A stretch of 11,978 nucleotides of DNA from an uncultured beta proteobacterium (lineage in GTDB: Bacteria; Pseudomonadota; Gammaproteobacteria; Burkholderiales; Burkholderiaceae): assembly GCA_903845455.1 (NCBI GenBank), contig CAIMXN010000018.1, positions 1-11,978 of the forward strand, in the 5' to 3' direction. The translations under genes and the position numbers were made by a program. Below are positions 6,186 through 11,978 of this stretch, piece after piece. The notes under the pieces are model-generated. The model searched no databases. It worked only from the letters and a program-made list of their open reading frames with translations, and had not been told where the DNA came from. The first letter of the stretch is position 1. Each line of letters opens with the position of its first letter.

Positions 6186-7516
6186 TTGGACGCTCCCAAA
6201 ACAACAATCTTCATACGATCCATAGCAAGGTATTTCTGAAATGCTGCACTCACCTGCTCCAAAGTGACGGCATCTACTTTTGCAGTCCAGGTTTCAAGTG
6301 TGTCGAGTGGCAGTTCATTCCAAGCGATCGAAGAAACGTTATCAAGTAATTTACGATTGTTATCAATCCGTAATGGGAAACCATTCATTAAATTAGCTTT
6401 GGCAGCCTTGAGCTCAGATGGAGTAGCTCCATTCGTAATGAAATTTGCGATAGTTGAACTCATGACATCAAGCGCTAGCGTTGCTTGATCACTCTTGGTT
6501 TGCAAGCCTGCTTGAAAAATACCAGCATCCTTACCAGGCGCAAAGTAACTAAAAACGCTATATGCAAGACCTCGTTTTTCGCGCACTTCCGACATCAGAC
6601 GAGACACAAATCCTCCACCACCTAAGATGTAATTTCCAACCATCAGTGGAAAGTAATCTGGATTGCTACGGGTAATTGCAGTCATCCCCATGGCGATATG
6701 CGCTTGCTGGGAATCAAATGGTATCTGTATTTCACGACTGGATAAAGGCTCGATCGATGAACGCTGTAACTCAGGAAGCGCTGAAATAGCAGGGCCTGAT
6801 TGCGGAACATTCTTTAACAAAGTCCCCACTATCTCGCTAGCTTCAGCTGGGCTCACATCTCCAACAATACTCACAATCATGCGATCACCACGATAGAACT
6901 GCTGATGAAATCTTGCTAAATCAGAAGTACTCACTGATGAAACTGACTTCACTGTAGGAGACTCACCAAGTGGGTAGCTGCCATAAATCAATTTTCTGAA
7001 ACGGCGCTCGAGCACTGACTCAGGCTTGGTGTTTGCCTCTAACAATCCTGTAATAGAACGTTGCTTTTCACGCGCTAAGATTTTTGCATCGTATGTTGGT
7101 GCACTTAACATCGCTGCTGCCAGTTGCACTGCACGATCGCGTAGATCTTTACGGCTCAAACTTCGGATGCGCATTACGGCACGTTCACCGCTAACGGAGA
7201 TGCCAAAGTTGGCGCCTAAATCTGCAATCTCATCGGCGATTTGAGCCTCAGTAAATGCGCCCTTAGATGTTCTGACGCCATAGTTCATTAACGCCGCAGT
7301 CATCGAAGCGAGCCCACTTTTACCATCTGGATCGTAACGATCACCTGCATCAATACTGATCTCGATATCTACCATCGGCAAAGTTTTGGTCTGGACTAAA
7401 TAGGCCTTTGCACCTTTGAAAACATCCAATTTCTCAATCGGCAAAATAGCCTGAACAGATTGCACTAATCCAAGGGCAAAAATAATTGCACAGCAAGATT
7501 GTTTGATTGCACTCAT
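6182..7516 (-). CDS. M16 family peptidase-like protein, inactive partner subunit
   Basis: A 444-residue M16B (pitrilysin/insulinase) protein with a Sec signal peptide (hydrophobic core residues 8-21, likely cleavage after VQA, 21-23), so it is probably periplasmic. The zinc motif HxxEH is lost: the segment aligned with GVAHVLEH of the neighbour reads GLASMTAA, with Ser71, Ala74 and Ala75 in place of the ligands and catalytic Glu. The C-terminal half keeps the glycine-rich GGGGF loop and the EVREKRGLAYS segment with the Arg/Tyr pair that contacts substrate. This division of labour is known from mitochondrial processing peptidase and bacterial M16B heterodimers. Its start overlaps the active partner's stop in TAATG behind a strong GGAGG, which supports coupled synthesis. 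Substrate unknown. Confidence 0.93.
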   Translation of the reverse strand: MSAIKQSCCAIIFALGLVQSVQAILPIEKLDVFKGAKAYLVQTKTLPMVDIEISIDAGDRYDPDGKSGLASMTAALMNYGVRTSKGAFTEAQIADEIADLGANFGISVSGERAVMRIRSLSRKDLRDRAVQLAAAMLSAPTYDAKILAREKQRSITGLLEANTKPESVLERRFRKLIYGSYPLGESPTVKSVSSVSTSDLARFHQQFYRGDRMIVSIVGDVSPAEASEIVGTLLKNVPQSGPAISALPELQRSSIEPLSSREIQIPFDSQQAHIAMGMTAITRSNPDYFPLMVGNYILGGGGFVSRLMSEVREKRGLAYSVFSYFAPGKDAGIFQAGLQTKSDQATLALDVMSSTIANFITNGATPSELKAAKANLMNGFPLRIDNNRKLLDNVSSIAWNELPLDTLETWTAKVDAVTLEQVSAAFQKYLAMDRMKIVVLGASK

Positions 7517-8898
7517 TATTTGCCCTCCTTACTTGAGGACTTACGAGCTTGGGGATCTAGCACAGCAATCGTCAAGCCTTCATCTAGGAGATATTTTTTT
7601 GCTACTGCCTGTACTTGCTCAGGCGTAATGGTTTGCATTTTTTCTAATAGAAGATCAATATCGCGCCAAGAAAATCCTGCCATTTCAATACTGCCAATTT
7701 CCATTGCCTGGCCAAAGATAGAGTCGCGCTTATAGATTTGACTTGATAGCAATCGGACCTTAATGCGCTTGAGCTCAGATTCCAGTACTCCTTTTTGCAC
7801 TATCTCACTTAATGCCCTACGAATACTTGCCTCTGCTTGTGCAACAGTTTTACCTTTCGCTATGCTCACATTAATCTGAAACAATTCTGGTCCACGAGAA
7901 GTCATGTCATAAGAAACGCCCACATCATTGACCACGCGCTCTTGTTTAACCATAACGCGATTCAAGCGTGCATTATCGTAGCCATCCAAGACGGCAGACA
8001 GCAGCTCAAGTGCATAGGGCTCAACATCATCCAGACTACCTACTTGCAGACGGGGTGCCTTCCAAGCCATCGCTAGCTGAGAGCTATCCGCTGGCGCCTT
8101 CACTAGAACCCGTTTAAGGCCCTTTTGCACAGGCTCTAACTGCGGCTTACGCACTGGTAATTCATGAGCAGCTATCGCACCATAATATTTTTCTACTACA
8201 TCTCGAGTTTGTGCTGGATCAACATCCCCACTAATCACTACCGTCGCATTATTTGGCGTATACCAACTGCGATACCAGTCGCGTGCATCAGCTGCCTTCA
8301 TATTTTCTAAATCATTCATCCAGCCCACCACAGGATGACGATACGGCGAAGCCATAAAAGCAGTAGCCGTCAAGGATTCATTTAAAAGGCTGCTGGGATT
8401 ATCCTCAGTTCGCAAACGGCGCTCTTCCATTACTACCTGAATTTCTTTTAAAAACTCAGCATCATCAAAGTTCAGATTTGACATGCGGTCTGCTTCAAGC
8501 CTCATCACTTCATTGAGCTTAGATTTTTCAACTTGCTGAAAATATGCCGTGTAATCACGAGATGTAAAAGCATTCTCACGTCCTCCAAGTGCAGCAACCA
8601 AACGAGAAAACTCTCCCACTTTTACTTTCTCGGTACCCTTAAACATCATGTGCTCAAGCACATGGGCTACACCAGTGCGACCATTCATTTCATCCATGGA
8701 CCCAGCACGGTACCAAACCATATGAGCAACGGTAGGTGCACGATGATCTTCATGAACTATGAGTTTGAGCCCATTGGCAAACTGATATTCGTGGGTATCC
8801 CTTGGTTGGTTGGCAGGGGCAGCCCATGCATATTGGGAGCATACGAAGGCCAAGAAGCAAAGTCGGAGTAAATTGGAACGCATCTGCGAGTTCACCAT
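7516..8898 (-). CDS. M16 family zinc metallopeptidase, active subunit
   Basis: A 460-residue M16B protease with an N-terminal signal peptide (hydrophobic residues about 9-20, likely cleavage near AWA-A, 24-27), so it is exported. The inverted zinc motif HVLEH gives His79, Glu82 and His83. Glu159 in VVMEERR, 76 residues after the second His, fits the third zinc ligand. ENAFTSRDYTAYF (108-120) is a typical family segment. The C-terminal domain keeps ERVVNDVGVSYD. It is the first gene of the minus-strand operon and is followed immediately by its inactive paralogue, so the two probably form a heterodimer. Start at 8898 is the first ATG; Met6 is an alternative. The family degrades peptides; the substrate is not deducible. 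Confidence 0.95.
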   Translation of the reverse strand: MVNSQMRSNLLRLCFLAFVCSQYAWAAPANQPRDTHEYQFANGLKLIVHEDHRAPTVAHMVWYRAGSMDEMNGRTGVAHVLEHMMFKGTEKVKVGEFSRLVAALGGRENAFTSRDYTAYFQQVEKSKLNEVMRLEADRMSNLNFDDAEFLKEIQVVMEERRLRTEDNPSSLLNESLTATAFMASPYRHPVVGWMNDLENMKAADARDWYRSWYTPNNATVVISGDVDPAQTRDVVEKYYGAIAAHELPVRKPQLEPVQKGLKRVLVKAPADSSQLAMAWKAPRLQVGSLDDVEPYALELLSAVLDGYDNARLNRVMVKQERVVNDVGVSYDMTSRGPELFQINVSIAKGKTVAQAEASIRRALSEIVQKGVLESELKRIKVRLLSSQIYKRDSIFGQAMEIGSIEMAGFSWRDIDLLLEKMQTITPEQVQAVAKKYLLDEGLTIAVLDPQARKSSSKEGK

Positions 8899-8945
8899 AT
8901 TCTTAGATTAAATTGATAAGATGCATGTTTTAAATTGTATCGACT
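8899..8945. promoter_or_regulatory. Compact divergent promoter region, M16 operon and ftsY
   Basis: Only 47 AT-rich bases separate the two divergent start codons. On the minus strand TTTAAT (8912-8907) is a fair -10, with a weak TTTAAA 16 bases upstream as -35. It would give an almost leaderless M16 transcript. On the + strand I find only weak matches (TTGATA at 8913-8918). The assignment is positional. Confidence 0.3.
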
Positions 8946-9836
8946 ATGTTCGGCCTACGTAAAACCCTTGGATCCCTTTTTAAATCTAGCCAGACTGATG
9001 AAGCCTGGTTTGATGCTTTGGAAGAATCACTCATTCAAAGTGATGTGGGTCTACCGACGACCGAACAATTAATCACCAAACTGCGTAAATCTGCTAAATC
9101 AGAAAAAGCATCGAGTCCAGAGCTTCTACAAGCCCTGCTCATTCAAGAAGTTGCCATATTGCTTGGCCCCCTCGAGCCCTCACCCAATCCACTCTATACC
9201 CATCATTCTCAGGCTATTCCTGAGGTTTGGCTGGTAGTTGGCGTCAATGGTGCCGGCAAAACTACCACCATTGGCAAGCTCTGTCGCCTCTTTCAGTCAC
9301 AAGGCAAATCCGTTTTGCTGGCTGCTGGAGATACTTTTCGCGCTGCAGCTCGTAATCAACTCCAAGAGTGGGGTGGACGCAATCAAGTGGATGTGATTAC
9401 CCAAGATGGTGGCGATGCTGCGGCAGTAGCCCATGATGCAATCTATGCTGCCATCTCTCGCAAGAGCGACATTCTGATCATTGATACCGCTGGACGCCTT
9501 GCCACTCAAGATCATTTAATGGAAGAGCTTAAGAAAGTAAAACGCGTCATCGGCAAGGCTCTTCCTGGAGCCCCTCACCAGACTTTGCTGGTTCTTGATG
9601 GCAACACCGGTCAAAATGGTTTAAGCCAAGTCAAGGCCTTTCATGGGGCTTTGGGGCTAACTGGAATGATCGTTACTAAACTCGATGGCACTGCCAAAGG
9701 CGGCGTCATCTGTGCGCTTGCCTATACCCTGCAAAAGGGGCCCAAACCCGCTGTTTTAGCACTAGGTAAAGGTGAGGGAATTGACGATTTAGTAGCCTTC
9801 ACGGCCCACCAGTATTCATCTGAATTATTCAATTAA
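8946..9836 (+). CDS. ftsY: Signal recognition particle receptor FtsY
   Basis: SRP receptor GTPase that docks ribosome-nascent chain-SRP complexes at the inner membrane. At 296 residues it is little more than the NG domain: an N-terminal helix (MFGLRKTLGSLF) able to act as the membrane-binding amphipathic segment, the N domain (AWFDALEESLIQSDVG), then the G domain with P-loop GVNGAGKTTT (99-108), DTFRAAA (129-135), DTAGR (180-184) and TKLDGTAKGG (from 244). The long acidic A domain of the roughly 500-residue E. coli protein is absent. The C-terminal GKGEGIDDLVAF corresponds to the usual GVGE-x-DDL closing segment. It is divergent from the operon containing rsmD, echoing E. coli, where rsmD lies beside ftsY. 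Confidence 0.97.
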   Translation: MFGLRKTLGSLFKSSQTDEAWFDALEESLIQSDVGLPTTEQLITKLRKSAKSEKASSPELLQALLIQEVAILLGPLEPSPNPLYTHHSQAIPEVWLVVGVNGAGKTTTIGKLCRLFQSQGKSVLLAAGDTFRAAARNQLQEWGGRNQVDVITQDGGDAAAVAHDAIYAAISRKSDILIIDTAGRLATQDHLMEELKKVKRVIGKALPGAPHQTLLVLDGNTGQNGLSQVKAFHGALGLTGMIVTKLDGTAKGGVICALAYTLQKGPKPAVLALGKGEGIDDLVAFTAHQYSSELFN

Positions 9837-9864
9837 ATCAGATAGTTATGGATTTAAAAAACCA

Positions 9865-9891
9865 TTAGCACTCTCTTGACAGGAGTGCTAA
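9865..9891 (+). promoter_or_regulatory. CIRCE element (HrcA operator) upstream of rpoH
   Basis: TTAGCACTC at 9865-9873, a 9-base spacer TCTTGACAG, and GAGTGCTAA at 9883-9891. This is a perfect inverted repeat matching the CIRCE consensus (TTAGCACTC-N9-GAGTGCTAA) at every arm position. CIRCE is bound by the HrcA repressor, classically before groESL or dnaK operons. Here it lies 39 bases before rpoH and overlaps the likely promoter, so it is well placed to repress sigma-32 synthesis. hrcA itself is not in the window. Confidence 0.93.
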
Positions 9892-9894
9892 AAT
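9886..9894 (+). promoter_or_regulatory. Putative rpoH promoter, extended -10 overlapping CIRCE
   Basis: TG-C-TAAAAT at 9886-9894 matches an extended -10 (TGn plus 5 of 6 of TATAAT). TTAGCA at 9865-9870, 18 bases upstream, matches 4 of 6 of the -35 consensus. Both elements lie in or overlap the CIRCE arms, so HrcA binding would block polymerase. The predicted leader is about 30 bases. The TTGACA inside the CIRCE spacer has no -10 at the proper distance. Confidence 0.5.
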
Positions 9895-9930
9895 AGAAGC
9901 ACTTAAACACCTCCAATTTAATAAAAGAAA

Positions 9931-10866
9931 ATGGTTCAAAAGAAAGTAAATAAACCGCTCATGCAAACAAGGCAAAGACTGCCAGCAGTGCACACTGTTG
10001 CGTCTGCGTCTGCCTTTCCGGTACTGCCATCTCTTGGAGTTGGTACTCTTGATTCCTATATCTCCTACGTTAATCGCGTGCCGATGCTCAGTGCTGCGGA
10101 AGAATTACATCTTGCACAAGAATTTCGTCGCACTGAAAATGTCGATGCTGCGAGGACTTTAGTACTTTCACATCTTCGTCTCGTGGTCTCAGTAGCCCGT
10201 CAATACCTTGGCTATGGCATTCCTCATGCAGACCTGATTCAAGAAGGTAATGTTGGCTTGATGAAAGCGGTAAAACGCTATGACCCAAGTCAAGGTGCGC
10301 GTCTTGTTTCTTATGCGATTCATTGGATTAAAGCGGAGATTCATGAGTATATTCTGAAGAATTGGCGTCTCGTCAAAGTGGCTACCACTAAAGCGCAGCG
10401 TAAATTGTTCTTCAACTTACGTAGCAACAAACCTACTTTGAGCGCATTAACGCCAAGCGAAGTTGAGGCTTTAGCGAAAGCACTCGATGTCAAAGGGTCT
10501 GATGTGAAAGAAATGGAAATGCGCCTTGCTGGTGGGGACATTGCCCTAGAAGGCGACGATAGCGATGATGAATCTGCCTATGCCCCGATTCAGTGGCTAG
10601 CTGATAACACTCAAGAACCAACCGCGATGATGGCCTCCGCTGAGACTGACACTCTGCATGGCCCTAAATTAGATCAGGCACTCATGGCCTTAGATGAGCG
10701 GAGTCGTAACATTGTTCAATCTCGTTGGTTGGCGATGGATGCAGAAGGCAATGGCACAAAAACATTGCATGATCTTGCTAGTGAATATGGCATCTCTGCA
10801 GAGCGGGTCCGTCAAATTGAGACTTCCGCCCTCAAGAAGATGCGCGGCATGCTGCAGGCAGCCTAA
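9931..10866 (+). CDS. rpoH: Heat-shock RNA polymerase sigma factor sigma-32 (RpoH)
   Basis: Directs RNA polymerase to heat-shock promoters. The 311 residues show region 2 (DLIQEGNVGLMKAVKRYDP from residue 101, then SYAIHWIKAEIHEYI), the diagnostic RpoH box QRKLFFNLR at 156-164 that separates sigma-32 from other sigma-70 proteins, and a region 4.2 helix-turn-helix from about 279 to 304 (LASEYGISAERVRQIETSALKKMR). About 37 residues precede the conserved LDSYISYVNRVPMLS, more than the roughly 14 in E. coli; Met11 at 9961 is an alternative start, and neither has a strong Shine-Dalgarno sequence. The gene lies 94 bases after ftsY without ftsE and ftsX, which separate the two in E. coli. A CIRCE element overlaps its likely promoter. 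It converges with the sco gene 25 bases away. Confidence 0.97.
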   Translation: MVQKKVNKPLMQTRQRLPAVHTVASASAFPVLPSLGVGTLDSYISYVNRVPMLSAAEELHLAQEFRRTENVDAARTLVLSHLRLVVSVARQYLGYGIPHADLIQEGNVGLMKAVKRYDPSQGARLVSYAIHWIKAEIHEYILKNWRLVKVATTKAQRKLFFNLRSNKPTLSALTPSEVEALAKALDVKGSDVKEMEMRLAGGDIALEGDDSDDESAYAPIQWLADNTQEPTAMMASAETDTLHGPKLDQALMALDERSRNIVQSRWLAMDAEGNGTKTLHDLASEYGISAERVRQIETSALKKMRGMLQAA

Positions 10867-10891
10867 ACGCTTAACCGCCCAGTCTAACGCC

Positions 10892-11476
10892 CTACTTTAA
10901 TAACTCTTTCAAGTCATATGCCAAGGTCTCTGAGCCTTGTGCATGCTTAATATACAGGCGTAGATGACCATCTGGATCAAATGCATAGCTGCCTGCCGTG
11001 TGATCCATCGTGTATGAACCAGGACCGGATCCCGGAACCTTCTTGTAATAAATCTTGAAGTCTTTGGTGACTTTTTCTAAAGCTACTTGATCGGCTGGGC
11101 GTAAACCTAAGAAACGCGCATCAAAGGCGGGCACATACTGCTTTAATATCGCTGGAGAATCGCGCTCAGGATCAATAGTGACAAAGAGCACCTGCACTTT
11201 ATCTGCTTGCGGACCCATCAAGGACATCACCTCCTGCATTTCCGTTAAGGTTGTTGGGCAAACATCTGGGCATTGGGTATAGCCAAAGAACATCACCACA
11301 ACCTTACCCTTGAAGTCAGCAAGCGTTCTGGTCTTGCCATCAGGATCAAGCAAGCTAAAGTCTTTGCCAAACGCAGTACTTCCAGTAATGTCGACATTCT
11401 TAAATTCAGGCTTTTGACTACAAGCTGCCAGGGCAATCAAGAGGGCTGCAACAAAAAATGATCTGATGAAATTCAT
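10892..11476 (-). CDS. Sco1/SenC family copper chaperone lipoprotein
   Basis: Thioredoxin-fold protein that helps deliver copper to the CuA site of cytochrome c oxidase subunit II, or reduces its cysteines. The 194-residue precursor has a lipoprotein signal: hydrophobic segment 8-18 ending in the lipobox LAAC with Cys19, so it is predicted to be membrane-anchored on the periplasmic side. The copper ligands are present: C69-P-D-V-C73 in the FGYTQCPDVCP segment and His159 in MDHTAG, with the conserved VTIDPERDSP at 99-108. It begins 7 bases after the ctaB stop on the same strand, inside what is likely an oxidase assembly operon (ctaB-sco). Confidence 0.95.
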   Translation of the reverse strand: MNFIRSFFVAALLIALAACSQKPEFKNVDITGSTAFGKDFSLLDPDGKTRTLADFKGKVVVMFFGYTQCPDVCPTTLTEMQEVMSLMGPQADKVQVLFVTIDPERDSPAILKQYVPAFDARFLGLRPADQVALEKVTKDFKIYYKKVPGSGPGSYTMDHTAGSYAFDPDGHLRLYIKHAQGSETLAYDLKELLK

Positions 11477-11483
11477 ATTGATC

Positions 11484-11978
11484 TCAAATAAAATAGTGAT
11501 CTATCAACAGCGCCGCGAATAAGAGCGATAAATAGGTAATTGAAAAGCGGAAAGTTTTCTTCGCTAAGGCATCGCTATAAGAAATAAATAAAGCAACAAC
11601 ATATGCCAAAAATAATAGACCTAATATGATGGCAGAAATCAAATACACCACACCACTCATGCCATAAATATAAGGAAGTAAAGTAGCCGCAATCAGAATC
11701 AAGGTGTAGAGCAAGATATTTAGCAAGGTAAAGCGTTCGCCATGGGTTACTGGCAACATCGGCAGCCCAGACTGAATATAGTCATCACGGCGATATAAAG
11801 CTAAGGCCCAGAAATGCGGGGGGGTCCAAACAAAAATAATCAGCACTAACAGCCATGCTTCTGCCGAGAGGCTATTAGTCACAGCAGCCCAACCCAGTGC
11901 AGGAGGCATCGCACCAGATAAACCACCAATCACAATATTCTGTGGTGTTGCTGGCTTTAATAGCCAGGTGTAGATCAC
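11484..11978 (-). CDS. ctaB: Protoheme IX farnesyltransferase (heme O synthase), N-terminus outside window
   Basis: UbiA-family membrane enzyme that adds a farnesyl group to heme B to make heme O, on the way to heme A for the terminal oxidase. Only the C-terminal 164 or so residues are present; the frame runs off the window edge, and the GTG at 11978 is an internal Val, not a start. Visible landmarks are PATPQNIVIGG, GAMPPALGW, the VWTPPHFWALAL membrane helix, the conserved loop YRRDDYIQSGLPMLPVTHG, and three further hydrophobic segments ending in LLIDHYFI. The first aspartate-rich NxxxDxxxD motif lies in the missing half. The name cyoE is equivalent. Confidence 0.95.
   Translation of the reverse strand: MIYTWLLKPATPQNIVIGGLSGAMPPALGWAAVTNSLSAEAWLLVLIIFVWTPPHFWALALYRRDDYIQSGLPMLPVTHGERFTLLNILLYTLILIAATLLPYIYGMSGVVYLISAIILGLLFLAYVVALFISYSDALAKKTFRFSITYLSLLFAALLIDHYFI

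Noticed and set aside
9876..9904. TTGACA at 9876-9881 as the -35 of the rpoH promoter
   Set aside because: The hexamer is perfect but 16-18 bases downstream there is only AGCACT, GCACTT or CACTTA. The sequence is the CIRCE spacer; the extended -10 at 9886-9894 fits better with an upstream -35.
11976..11978. GTG at the window edge as the start of ctaB
   Set aside because: The frame is open to the window end and the N-terminal half of the heme O synthase family, with its first Asp-rich motif, is missing, so the gene is truncated by the window.

Overview
The window reads as ordinary core chromosome of a betaproteobacterium, most likely a Burkholderiaceae member close to Polynucleobacter. That is inferred from moderate GC content, protein style and gene order; no database search was possible. 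There are no insertion sequences, phage genes, CRISPR arrays or other mobile elements, and I do not see a new multi-gene system. The interesting points are small: a domain fusion, a start codon that appears lost, and a heat-shock operator on the sigma-32 gene.

Layout. Positions 1-4730 are on the + strand: a TPR protein fused to a LolB domain (5' end outside the window), ispE, tRNA-Gln(UUG), prs, rplY (L25/CTC type) with a terminator, and pth. The order lbcA-lolB-ispE-tRNA-Gln-prs-rplY-pth is that of Pseudomonas aeruginosa, except that the first two genes are one reading frame here. Positions 4735-8898 are a minus-strand operon, read from high to low coordinates: an active M16 zinc protease, its inactive partner, rsmD, coaD and a YfhL-type ferredoxin. 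Divergent from it at 8946 is ftsY, followed by rpoH behind a perfect CIRCE element. Converging on rpoH from the right are a Sco-type copper chaperone and the C-terminal half of ctaB (heme O synthase), the edge of a cytochrome oxidase assembly cluster that continues past position 11978.

How the genes work together. The left block joins envelope lipoprotein sorting (LolB), isoprenoid precursor synthesis (IspE), PRPP supply (Prs) and translation (tRNA-Gln, L25, Pth). The minus-strand operon mixes envelope or periplasmic proteolysis, 16S rRNA methylation (RsmD), coenzyme A synthesis (CoaD) and electron transfer. FtsY and sigma-32 serve membrane-protein targeting and the heat-shock response, and Sco and CtaB serve respiratory oxidase maturation. 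All intergenic gaps are under 300 bases.
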